Both the position numbers and the translations under genes were made by a program. A DNA stretch of 27,445 bases. It comes from a virus. How positions within the stretch are numbered: the stretch's first letter is position 1; the number at the start of each line of letters is the position of its first letter. Shown here one piece after another: positions 1 through 8,900 of the stretch. The notes beneath the pieces were generated by a model. That model made no database searches. It was not told the origin of the DNA and saw only the letters and a list, made by a program, of their open reading frames with translations. The stretch lies in IMG/VR virus record IMGVR_UViG_3300030333_005267, positions 19,050 through 46,494 of that record. One strand, 5' to 3'.

Positions 1-1
1 A

Positions 2-478
2 GGTTCGGGAGATGCTAGCTCACTGACTTCTATTGCCAATAGTAGCGGAGCAGTAAATCCACCATCATCTATGGTGGGGTCTATTGTTAGACTTGTAGCT
101 GACGGAAGTCTAGCCACAGGTTTAGCTGGTAACAATCCATATAACGAACAGCATGAAATCACAACTGTAGGTACAGCAACACTATCCATTGCTGGAACAT
201 TGTCACAGGCTTATTCAGGAGCAAAGATATTAATATCTGATCCTATAGATATGTCTGACAATATGATTGAAGCACTTAAAGCCCAAATAGAATATCGCTT
301 GGCACGGTTCGCCAATGATAAGCGGGGAACCGTAACTGCTCGCAAGGTAGCTGACTTTGAATTACGCAGAGCTTTGGAATCAGAATCTCGCGTTTCAGGG
401 GCAGGAGGCGTAAGTAGATATTCGAGATACGATTATTTGTTTACGCACTTGTCCAACGTCATTACTACGAGTACCTAA
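2..478 (+). CDS. C-terminal part of a virion neck/adaptor-like protein (5' end outside window)
   Basis: The reading frame is open from base 2 with no stop before TAA at 476-478, so 158 residues of a longer protein are visible; the ATG at 71 is more likely an internal Met than the start. The visible part has a beta-rich stretch followed by a helical segment (IDMSDNMIEALKAQIEYRLA) and a charged Arg/Glu-rich C-terminus. A helical C-terminus of this kind immediately upstream of a nozzle-type gene suits a head-to-tail adaptor (T7 gp11 position), but no diagnostic motif is visible. The next gene starts 2 bases after the stop, so the two are surely co-transcribed. The coding call is firm; the adaptor role is inferred mainly from position. 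Confidence 0.6.
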   Translation, partial: GSGDASSLTSIANSSGAVNPPSSMVGSIVRLVADGSLATGLAGNNPYNEQHEITTVGTATLSIAGTLSQAYSGAKILISDPIDMSDNMIEALKAQIEYRLARFANDKRGTVTARKVADFELRRALESESRVSGAGGVSRYSRYDYLFTHLSNVITTST

Positions 479-480
479 AA

Positions 481-3213
481 ATGCCTCGCATATCAAACTT
501 CAAAGGTTTAATAACAGATGCAGATGGAGCAGATTTACCATCCGGAGCATCTAAAGAGCAGACTAATGTAGTAACTTCAGTCTTAGGCGAATTGACTCCT
601 CGAAGAGGGATTCAACCAGCTACATTTTCTACCACGACGACACTATCCAGTGGCTACGATACCTTCCAAAAGATGTGTTTTTGCAAGACACGAAAAGGTG
701 AGGTCGTTGGTGTTAATGGGCTTAATCGGGGCTTTTACTGGGACGGTGTATCTTCCACTAGTGTTCCACTAGGTATAACAGCACCTAATGTCACACCGAC
801 TATTACTCGCGAAGCAATTACGGTTATAACTGCCATTGCGGATAGTAATGGTGCTTCCGCTGGCGGTCTTTATAGAATAACCACAAGTACAGACCATGGC
901 TTTGAAACCAACGATACTGTCCTCATTGGTAATGTGACAGCTACAGGTGCTATGGCTACGGATATCAACGGAAAGAAGTTTGAAATAACAAAACAAAGTG
1001 CCACTCAATTTGATCTAAATGATACAGAGTTTTCTGGTGCTTATGTTTCTGGGGGAGCGTGCTCAATAGATGGAACCGGAACTACCAAAGGCGATTATTT
1101 ATGTGCTTATCGTTACGTTGATTTGCAATCTACTCCTATTTACAGCTCTTTATCGCCTGGAACGGAAGTCACGGCATTAACTGCTGATAAGTTAACGTGG
1201 GCTGCTCCCACGGCATCGACAGAAAGTAGAGTAGATGCCATAGAATTGTGGCGCACAACTGCTGGAGTCACTAATGTTTATTTTAAGATTGCTCAATTCG
1301 GTGCATCGGGTAATGTGACAAGTTCTGCGGATTCGAGTGGTAAGATAGTATTCACTGTCCCCGAAGGTCATAGGGTAGTTGTAGGTCAAAAGATCACAGT
1401 TGCTGGCAGTTCTGTAGGTGCTGATAATGCAACGCACGAAGTTACAGCAGTAACCGATACCACGATAACCACTGGAACCTCATCTACGGGCGGTAGTCAT
1501 TCAGGTTCAGGAGGAACGTGGTCTAATGCTGGCTATATAGATAATGTTGATGACGACACATTAAACATATCTGATAGTGAAAACGTTCTTTTAGTGGTTG
1601 CCAATCCTCCTACTGATAATACTATTGTCGCTCGCAGATTCGAGCCTCCACCGACTGATATGGCTTATTGCGTAATGTTCCAGGATAGGTATTTTTATTT
1701 TGGTGTTGTTAACTACAACAAAGGAACGATTCACAACGGCAACGACGCAAACAACAAAACCATTACAGGTGACGGGACTACCTGGAATTCAGAGATGGTT
1801 GGCCGCTACATAGAGGTTTCGGGAACTAACAAGTCGGTAAAGGTAAAAACTGTTACCGACGCAGACACAATAGTGCTTGAGGAAGCTCTGGGGGTAGCTA
1901 TACCCGACAGTGCTAAGAAGTCATATGTCATAGCTCCTGAAAAATCTAAGTGGAGAACAATATATTATTCTTACCAGGATGAACCAGAAAGTGTGCCTAG
2001 TAGTAATGCACTGCTTCTTCAGGAGAATTCTGGGGATGATGACGCAATCGTAGGGGCAATGCCTTATGGCCCTTATCTTTATATTCTTTCGCAGAGACAT
2101 AAATATGCTCTTTCGTACAGCCAAGACCCTATCAGAGATGGGTCAATTAAATACATCGACGATCGAGGTGCTTTCAATCATGATTGCTGGGATTACTATG
2201 GGAACCAAGCCTTTTTAATGGATGAATCTGGGTGCTATAAGTTTAGCGGGTCAGAGACAACAAGCATCTCAGATACTATCCAGAATATGTTTCGTCCTGA
2301 TTCTGACGGTGACAGGATAGATTTAACTAAGTCTCAGAACTTCTTTGTTAAGTGCGACAGATCCAAAGAGAAAGTTTATTTTTTCGTTTGCTTTGTTGGA
2401 GACTCAGGTAATTACCCTCAAAGAGCTTTAGTTTATAACATCAAGCGTGAATCGTTTGATCCAATGCACTATCCAGTACAGATAACTTCAGCATCATCGG
2501 TTGAGAAAAATGGACAATCCCGACTTCTCTTTAGTGCAGAGAATGAAAAGTTATACCTTGCTGATGAAGGTAATACTGACATAGTCACATCAGAAACTAA
2601 GGGAACTTGTTCTAGCAGTTCAAATACCACTTTAGTTGATAGTTCTAAAACATTTACAAGCAGTATGGTTGGTGCGTCAGTATACATATATGAAGGAACA
2701 GGCAAAGGCCAAAGAAGAACTATCTTAACCGCTAGCAGTCATACGCTAGGTGTTGCTACCTGGACTACAAACCCTGATACAACTAGCAAGTATGTTATTG
2801 GTGCTGTCGTGTGGAACTGGAAAACATCTACATTTGAGTTCCAGGAGTCCGAGCAAAGAACTGATAGAGAGATAGTTCTCAATTTTGAGCCTACAACCAA
2901 TGCACAGACTATTGATGTGAGGCTCTATTACAACAAAGAAGATACTCCATCGTCATTCGAGACTGCCCAAGACCTGGGAGATGCTGTTCAGATTGTTTAT
3001 GAAAATAGGGAGGATGTTGTATTCCATTTAGGCAAAAATTACAACGAACTCCAAGAGTCTGTAGGTAAAGAACGGTTTAATTTTGATGGAATGTCATCCA
3101 TTATGGGGTATCACGACCACCAATTAGCAGTTGAAATGCGCGGTTACTCAGCAGCCGAGCAGCAAAAGATCAATGCTATAGAAATTCGTGGCGTTGGAGG
3201 TGGTGAAGGATAA
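481..3213 (+). CDS. Tail nozzle / tail tubular B-like structural protein
   Basis: This 910-residue protein opens with a segment typical of nozzle-type proteins (NFKGLITDADG, then GELTPRRGIQPA), a 'many copies, flat annotation of the genome-delivery tube' type of N-terminus seen in podovirus tail tubular B relatives. Residues about 131-185 carry an HGF...NDTV...INGKKFEI pattern like the FCCH-type beta domain found in many phage tail proteins, with a weaker second copy near 275-355. Residues about 413-480 (ITGDGTTWNSEMVGRYIEV) and 707-775 (TLVDSSKTF, then GTGKGQRRTI) match small beta modules recurrent in environmental phage structural proteins. Near 560-590 the pattern DRGAFNH...FLMDESGCYKFSG resembles a propeller-blade motif in such proteins. 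The expected role is the lower tail tube that gates DNA exit. It follows the adaptor-like gene by 2 bases and shares TAATG with the next gene. Confidence 0.7.
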   Translation: MPRISNFKGLITDADGADLPSGASKEQTNVVTSVLGELTPRRGIQPATFSTTTTLSSGYDTFQKMCFCKTRKGEVVGVNGLNRGFYWDGVSSTSVPLGITAPNVTPTITREAITVITAIADSNGASAGGLYRITTSTDHGFETNDTVLIGNVTATGAMATDINGKKFEITKQSATQFDLNDTEFSGAYVSGGACSIDGTGTTKGDYLCAYRYVDLQSTPIYSSLSPGTEVTALTADKLTWAAPTASTESRVDAIELWRTTAGVTNVYFKIAQFGASGNVTSSADSSGKIVFTVPEGHRVVVGQKITVAGSSVGADNATHEVTAVTDTTITTGTSSTGGSHSGSGGTWSNAGYIDNVDDDTLNISDSENVLLVVANPPTDNTIVARRFEPPPTDMAYCVMFQDRYFYFGVVNYNKGTIHNGNDANNKTITGDGTTWNSEMVGRYIEVSGTNKSVKVKTVTDADTIVLEEALGVAIPDSAKKSYVIAPEKSKWRTIYYSYQDEPESVPSSNALLLQENSGDDDAIVGAMPYGPYLYILSQRHKYALSYSQDPIRDGSIKYIDDRGAFNHDCWDYYGNQAFLMDESGCYKFSGSETTSISDTIQNMFRPDSDGDRIDLTKSQNFFVKCDRSKEKVYFFVCFVGDSGNYPQRALVYNIKRESFDPMHYPVQITSASSVEKNGQSRLLFSAENEKLYLADEGNTDIVTSETKGTCSSSSNTTLVDSSKTFTSSMVGASVYIYEGTGKGQRRTILTASSHTLGVATWTTNPDTTSKYVIGAVVWNWKTSTFEFQESEQRTDREIVLNFEPTTNAQTIDVRLYYNKEDTPSSFETAQDLGDAVQIVYENREDVVFHLGKNYNELQESVGKERFNFDGMSSIMGYHDHQLAVEMRGYSAAEQQKINAIEIRGVGGGEG

Positions 3214-4079
3214 TGTTTAGCAAGCACGCACTTCAATTCGACAGGTTAATAACAGAAGGGATGACTGTAGGGCAGGTAAATGTCCTAAAATCTATTTTGA
3301 CTAATCCTGACATTGAACTGGAACACAATGGTGTAATAAAACTTACCGGTTCAATTGAAGGCCCAACTGTAAAAGCATCAAAATGGGCTGTTTGCAACAC
3401 AAATTGGGAATATGTATCATCCCCTCCTAGTCAAGGTGGAGGCATGGCTTTTGTATACGCCCATGAATGCGATGATTCCTCCGGAAGAAATAAAGTAGGC
3501 GATTTGAGAAAGATTTTTCTGCCAGTGTCACCTTCACAGGATCCTAATTTAGAGGAAGGTGATGTTATTAGCTTCATTACAGTCGAAGACGGCACTGATA
3601 TGGCTCCTGGCTATGGAGATTCCCGCATAGGAACACTCCAAAACAATACTAGGATAGAAGAAAAAACAAAAGGCTGGGGACTATTGAATGGAATTAACAA
3701 TTCAATAGCCAAGGGGGGCTCTGGTATAGACGCATCGGACAAGTTTTTGCGACAATGGAGTAGCAGTAGTGATGCAGGTACTTCAGGTGGAGCTGCTTCT
3801 AGCAACTTAACTATTGAAGGTACTTTTACAGCTAATGGCATTGGAAACCATAGTCACGAACTAAACGAATCTTCCATTGCCCAGGGTGATGGGAGTAGTG
3901 GCACTATTAGTGTTGTTACTGGGTCAAATACTGCTGACGAAGGTATAGATTTAGGGACGGTTAGTATTTCCTTTACAGGTGCTTCAGGCAGTGGAAGCCC
4001 CTCGGCAGCTACGATACCACCTTTTGTGTATGTAGCTACTTACGAAAGACTAAATAACTCAAAGAATAAGGTAGGTTAA
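3213..4079 (+). CDS. Tail-collar-type virion protein (fibre/spike candidate)
   Basis: A 288-residue protein whose ATG overlaps the stop of the nozzle gene by one base (TAATG), preceded by purine-rich GGAGG and AAGGA, so translation is probably coupled. Residues about 154-180 (GWGLLNGIN... SDKFLRQW) and 211-280 (GNHSHELN ... IPPFVYVATYERL) resemble the phage tail collar fold, in which a GW.LcDG-like segment, a His cluster and a terminal PP..xxxYI+R strand recur in short tail fibres. His213 and His215 form a His-x-His pair like the metal-binding His of such fibres. Between them lies a Ser/Gly-rich spacer (185-200). The probable role is a receptor-binding or collar element at the tail tip. The family call is moderate because the N-terminal 150 residues are unrecognised. 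Confidence 0.6.
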   Translation: MFSKHALQFDRLITEGMTVGQVNVLKSILTNPDIELEHNGVIKLTGSIEGPTVKASKWAVCNTNWEYVSSPPSQGGGMAFVYAHECDDSSGRNKVGDLRKIFLPVSPSQDPNLEEGDVISFITVEDGTDMAPGYGDSRIGTLQNNTRIEEKTKGWGLLNGINNSIAKGGSGIDASDKFLRQWSSSSDAGTSGGAASSNLTIEGTFTANGIGNHSHELNESSIAQGDGSSGTISVVTGSNTADEGIDLGTVSISFTGASGSGSPSAATIPPFVYVATYERLNNSKNKVG

Positions 4080-4081
4080 TT

Positions 4082-4933
4082 ATGCAAACTCCGATGGGAA
4101 ACCCACAATGGGGTGGATACTGGGATCCTTACTGGAGCTGGTATCAAAGGCCGTATTACGGCAGTTACTTTCCGATGATGCCTTATGGCCAGCATCATGC
4201 TGCAAACTGGATGTGGCAACAGTTTAATACTGCCCTTCCCAATATGATTGCTAACCTACAAAATAGTTGGCGATACTACGACCGCTGGAATGCTAGTCGT
4301 AAAGACAAGATCTGGATGGACAATTTTCTTGCTCAGCAGCACTTGGACAACATGAAGTTCAAGAATAGATTGTTGGATATCATGGAAGGTATGTATAGCC
4401 CAGGAGGAACTCTTTCCGGCATTTATGGTGACATTGCTTCGGGGATGGGGCAAATCTTTAAGGGAGTTCCTTGGTTCCAGAATGTTGACCAATCTCAAGC
4501 CCAATCGAATATTGATGGTACTGCAGTTGTAGACACTGGAATGTCAGCATTCGGTGGCATTAAAGAACCGCACCTACGTAAGAAGTTTAAGACCGCCAAA
4601 ATGCAGGGCAAGGGCGGGGATGTCTTAAGAGCACTTAAGCAGGGCCTTCAGAGTAAGATTACTCCTCAAGCCAATAAGGTTGCTCGACAGCTTACAGGCG
4701 AAAACCTGCAGGCTAGAGCTGGCGCCAATATAAACGCACTTAATACTTTGCAGAAATCGTACCAGAATGAAGCAAAGAACATCCTTAAGAAAGCTGATAT
4801 TAACCGTAAGATCGTGAAGGGTAAGAATGCTTTAGGCCCAGCACTATCTAATATCCTATTAGGACAAATGGGCGGATTGTTAGGTGGTATGCCTACATTG
4901 CCTACTTGGGGAAGTACAACAGGAAATATCTAA
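4082..4933 (+). CDS. Aromatic-rich virion-associated protein, unknown
   Basis: I do not recognise this 283-residue protein. Its first 50 residues are extraordinarily rich in Trp and Tyr (segments GGYWDPYWSWYQ, RPYYGSYF, NWMWQQF) with Pro, Gly and Met. A helical charged segment follows (about 60-105), then a basic Lys/Arg/Gln-rich stretch (about 155-245). The tail is Gly/Leu-rich and hydrophobic (LLGQMGGLLGG). It begins 2 bases after the collar-type gene and ends 1 base before the next gene, inside the structural block. Small proteins at this position in T7-like phages are internal virion proteins that assist tail-core assembly or membrane passage, and the hydrophobic C-terminus would suit that. 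This is positional inference only. Confidence 0.6.
   Translation: MQTPMGNPQWGGYWDPYWSWYQRPYYGSYFPMMPYGQHHAANWMWQQFNTALPNMIANLQNSWRYYDRWNASRKDKIWMDNFLAQQHLDNMKFKNRLLDIMEGMYSPGGTLSGIYGDIASGMGQIFKGVPWFQNVDQSQAQSNIDGTAVVDTGMSAFGGIKEPHLRKKFKTAKMQGKGGDVLRALKQGLQSKITPQANKVARQLTGENLQARAGANINALNTLQKSYQNEAKNILKKADINRKIVKGKNALGPALSNILLGQMGGLLGGMPTLPTWGSTTGNI
4921..4924 (+). promoter_or_regulatory. Ribosome binding site deciding the start of the low-complexity gene
   Basis: AGGA lies 10 bases before ATG 4935, inside the 3' end of the previous gene. It supports 4935 over the in-frame upstream ATG at 4884. Confidence 0.45.
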
Positions 4934-4934
4934 G

Positions 4935-5936
4935 ATGATGAATGCAGAACAGCTTATTGCTGCTATAGCACAGGGTATGGGGTTTAGTGGCGATGCGTTA
5001 ACCGGCGCTAATGGTTTGCCAATTATAGACCAGACACCCACAGGTATGTTTGGCCCGTCACATCAACACGGCCCTCCTAGCGGGCAAGGTGCAGGTCACC
5101 ATTGGCCTCTTGAAGATAGAGGATTTATGGGAGACCAGCCCGGAGAAGGTGGCCCTGATGGAGGCCCTCAAGGACAGCCACCTGAAGGTGGCCCTGAAAA
5201 CGCTCCTGGCCCTGGCGGTAATAACCCTGGCGGGCCGGCCAACCCCGGCCCTGGCGGGCCTGTCAACCCCGGCCCTGGCGGGCCTGTCAACCCCGGCCCT
5301 GGTGGCCCTCCTGGCGGGCCGGCTGGCCCTGGTGGAGGTAACACCCCTCAAGGACAGCCTCCTGAACATCCTGTACCACCATTACCACCTGGCCCTGGTG
5401 GCCCTGGTGGCCCTGTTAACCCAAACCCTCCGGGGCCAAACTTTCCGCAACCTCCGCAGCCACCTCATCCTCAACCTCAACCTCAACCGCAACCTCAACC
5501 GCAACCGCAACCGCAACCGCAACCTAGCCCGCAACCTCCATATCCTAACCCCAACCCACCAGGGCCGTACCCACAACCCAGTCCACAACCTAGTCCACAA
5601 CCTAGTCCTTCGCCTTGGCCTGAGCCACCAGATACACCAATAGATGAACCACCAGAGTATCCAGATCCGCCATTGCCTCCGAGTCTACCAGAGATGGAAA
5701 TGGACTTGCGGGATCCCCATGGCAGGTTTGTAACTCCTGATATCATTTACGAAGAAGGAGATTCAGAAGGGTGGAATTATGAAGATTCAGTAGAATCGAT
5801 TCCGTTTGGATTTTATGACTCAGGTTTAGGGGATGTAGCTGGGTGGTCAATGCCTACCAATGCAGACCCCCTTGCACCATGGGTTGCAAATCAGGTCGGA
5901 GGCCCAGTTCCCCCATTATTTCAGGCTTTAAGTTAA
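4935..5936 (+). CDS. Pro/Gly/Gln low-complexity virion protein
   Basis: The chosen start is ATG 4935 (333 residues): AGGA lies 10 bases upstream and the preceding gene stops one base before. The in-frame ATG at 4884 would sit inside the previous gene and lacks a better site. Residues 1-40 are an ordinary helical N-terminus (MMNAEQLIAAIAQGMGF). Residues about 76-165 are a Gly-Pro-rich, collagen-like run built on PGGPVNPG units. Residues about 179-196 are an uninterrupted Pro-Gln dipeptide tract, followed by PQPS and PNPN repeats. The last 95 residues are acidic with aromatic residues (DIIYEEGDSEGW). I see no enzyme motif. Such a protein would form an extended, stiff spacer in a virion structure. 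Other frames are open here only because of base composition. Function unknown. Confidence 0.65.
   Translation: MMNAEQLIAAIAQGMGFSGDALTGANGLPIIDQTPTGMFGPSHQHGPPSGQGAGHHWPLEDRGFMGDQPGEGGPDGGPQGQPPEGGPENAPGPGGNNPGGPANPGPGGPVNPGPGGPVNPGPGGPPGGPAGPGGGNTPQGQPPEHPVPPLPPGPGGPGGPVNPNPPGPNFPQPPQPPHPQPQPQPQPQPQPQPQPQPSPQPPYPNPNPPGPYPQPSPQPSPQPSPSPWPEPPDTPIDEPPEYPDPPLPPSLPEMEMDLRDPHGRFVTPDIIYEEGDSEGWNYEDSVESIPFGFYDSGLGDVAGWSMPTNADPLAPWVANQVGGPVPPLFQALS
5227..5298 (+). repeat. 24-base tandem repeat, three copies, in frame
   Basis: Three consecutive 24-base units at 5227, 5251 and 5275 begin CTGGCGGG; the second and third are identical and the first differs at a few bases. They encode an eight-residue Pro/Gly unit (PGGPVNPG), so gain or loss of a unit keeps the frame. 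Confidence 0.85.
5469..5525 (+). repeat. Hexanucleotide (CAACCN) tract coding Pro-Gln dipeptides
   Basis: Alternating CCT/CCG and CAA codons run for about nine Pro-Gln pairs. The unit is six bases, so slippage changes length by two residues without a frameshift. A mixture of CCT and CCG interrupts perfect identity. Confidence 0.85.
5571..5606 (+). repeat. 12-base tandem repeat, three copies
   Basis: CCACAACCYAGT is repeated three times, coding a Pro-Gln-Pro-Ser unit; the last two copies are identical. It lies in the same low-complexity protein. Confidence 0.8.
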
Positions 5937-5959
5937 TTTACTGCAGGCTTTGCAGTAAA
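5937..5959 (+). promoter_or_regulatory. Intergenic hairpin (8-bp perfect stem)
   Basis: TTTACTGC at 5937-5944 pairs perfectly with GCAGTAAA at 5952-5959 around the loop AGGCTTT. It starts directly after the stop codon of the low-complexity gene and ends 15 bases before the next ATG. There is no T-run of useful length (only ATTT), so it is not a strong intrinsic terminator. It may be an RNA-processing site or an attenuator between the tail-protein genes and the large internal-protein genes. Confidence 0.6.
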
Positions 5960-5974
5960 ATTTAGGTAGTAGAT

Positions 5975-8900
5975 ATGTCCATATTCAAAGCGCCTTTTCC
6001 AGGGTGGTCTGACCAAAGATTAACAGATCTTTTTAATAAGGTCGGCCAAGGAGGTATTCAGCAAGGTTCTGAAGACGATCAGTTTTCGGCTGCAGATTTT
6101 ACTAAAGCGGCACTGACCAAAGACTATCTTCATGGACTACAAACTGAAAAGCAAACCTTCGGTGGAGATCTAGTCGAAGACGAGGACAGCGACCCTACCA
6201 AGATGGGTTTCTCCGTGCGCTCAAACCAAACTGGCGTAGGCCAGGAAGGTTGGCGGGATGCTGTAGATCAGCAGAAAAGCTCTATCAAGGATTTCTACGG
6301 CGGCTTAGGTTCTACCTCGGGTAAGCATGAACTTGGTTTAGGTCAGACTCTTAGTGGGAAGATGGGCTACAGAACCTTCGGTGATTATGTAGACCAAGCT
6401 GCTAAAGCTGTTCAAGAAGGGCATGGGCAGCAGCAAGCTCAGCAAACAGATTGGGAATCTTGGAGGCAAGAGTTATCAGGGCGGGATCCTATACAAGATC
6501 GCATTGAAGGGATTAACAACTTCATAAACTCTGGCCAAACTCCGGACACCTATGATCTTGGCGCGCTTGATATAAACGGAGATGGTTATGTAACTCCTGC
6601 TGATTCGCTTAATTTAATAAACCAATATAACAGCGGACAGCAATATATTGGCGGTGTGTCATCACTTCCTGGAGATATGAAAGTTTCATCGGGGAGAAGT
6701 TTCTATGTTCTTCCTGATGGGACAGTAAGAGTAAATAATCATGGCGGGATAAACGCTCAGGCTGGCGAATATACCCTAACTCTAGAAGAGCTTAGAGTGT
6801 GGGAAGCTGCGTTGCGTGAGCAGTACGGTGATTCAGGCCAATTAGCATCAATACTAGAGGCAGCTGAAAGATATGCGGCTGGTTCGCCAGCTGAAGCTCA
6901 GCAAACCCAAGGTTCATATTTGAATTATCTATGGGGAACGGAGCCTTATTCAGGTCATGACAGCCAATGGGGTACAACACCAGCGCCAGGTGCAAATGTA
7001 AACGATCCCAACTCGGTACTTATTGGCCCATATGAAAATTTTGAGGGAACCTTTCAGGACTTTGTGCAGAACCAATACCCAGGTTTAGCAGCTGCAATGA
7101 TCCCAACGGAGATGGAACAATACTTCGGGGGTAAATACGGGTCTAATGTACGAGAGCTAGAGTTTGGTCAAGGTGCATTAGGGTACCAAGCAGGTACTGA
7201 TCCCAATCTAAACAGAGTTTTGTTTGCTACATTACCTAACGCTCCTGAGTTTGAGAACTTAATGGTGGGGCAAGTAGGTAATCAGATCCGTGAATACGCC
7301 ACTCATATGGCAAATGCCTTCCGTTCTGAGGAAATGTCTGGAATCTTTAATGACCAACGAAAGTTTGGTCTGACCGACGCTAACATCCAAGAACTCCAGA
7401 ACCTAGATCCAACGCAAGCCGGTCTCTCTATGACTCGTCGAGATGCCGATACGTTAATGACGTACATAAAGAGTATTGAATCTATTTACGGACAAGATTA
7501 CTGGGGTAGCAAAGATGCCGGTCAGTTAATGTACGACATGTCGCCACGGCTAACTGCATCATACGCATTAAAGAATCCAGTTCAGTGGAGCTTCTTGCAG
7601 CTAAGAGAAGGCGGCGATCCCAATAACATGGATGATTGGGTTCCTCGCACATTGCAAACCAGCGTTATTAATATTCCTCTTACGGATATGCAGCGATCTA
7701 TTATGGAACGAGTTACTGCTAATCCTCAAGATCTTCAAGTGTTTATTGATTGGTTTAAGGATATATACGGACAGGGAGACCCAACTGTAGGGTCAGCAAT
7801 GCCTGAGCAATTACCTACGTCAAGCAATCCTTACCAAAACTGGTCTGAATGGCAGCATCCAGAACAAGATGCTGGTCTACCAGAAGGTGTTCAGCAAGAT
7901 ATAGTCGGTTACCAAAATCCTCAAGATCAGCAGTATTACCAAGGGCCTAGTTATTATGCCCCAACTAGCCAAGTATACTCAGATGCGGGATGGCAAGCAG
8001 GACTTCCTCAAGACTTCCAACGTCCTGACCCTATGTTCCCAGGCGAAACCGCTTCAGATATATACGGCTTAACGACTCAGTTCAGACCAGGCGGAACACA
8101 AATTGAAGACGTAATAGACCAAGGCCAAACTGACCCTATACAAGACGCAATATCAGGTCAAACTGAAACTGGAGATCAAGTATTCCCAGATGAAGTTGTA
8201 GAGCAGATCGAAAGTGGTCAGGCCGATGTAGACGAAATAGACATCGGAAGTGGCACCACAGTTGACCCAGTCACGGATGCTCTTACTGGCGGCACTAGCG
8301 ACCAAGTTGATTCTGGAACTCAAACCGGAGCCCAAGATCAATCTGGAGTAGTTGACCAGTCACCAGCAGGGCAAGACGAACAAGGTGAACAGGCAGAAGT
8401 TGGAACGCCGGATTCAAATTACAACTCAACGACATTCAAGAAAACTGTTATTACTGGCGGCATAAACCCAGATGGAACAAGAAATAGCGATCCATTTACA
8501 TATGAGCATAAAGACATTAAGGCTTACCAAGTCGGGACAGCAGTTAATGGTACGCCTGTATGGGTAACTGAAGATGGTGTTATATACGGAAGCAATGATG
8601 ATGGAACTTTATCTGTAAGCATTAGCCGAAAGGGTATGGATAAAGCCTTTGATGAGTCAGGGCGATACATTGGCCCTGTAATTGACCCACAAACTAAACG
8701 GCCTTATGGCGAAATCTTGATGAAATCAGATTACGAGATGGGGCTTCAGCCGGGGGATCATGAAAACGATCATATCCCCAGAAGATATGAGCTTCTTGGT
8801 TGGTGGAATGGTATGGAAGTGCGACATGCTTCTGGCAATATTGTTTATTATGATGGTCAAAAATGGAATGGTATAAATCGTCGTGCAATCACTGATCCTG

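Noticed and set aside
5050-5643. A second long open frame (197 codons) inside the low-complexity gene, and open frames on the opposite strand there
   Set aside because: They arise from the CCN/CAA/GGN repeat composition; products are unnatural Leu/Asn or Arg/Leu/Trp runs and there is no separate ribosome binding site logic.
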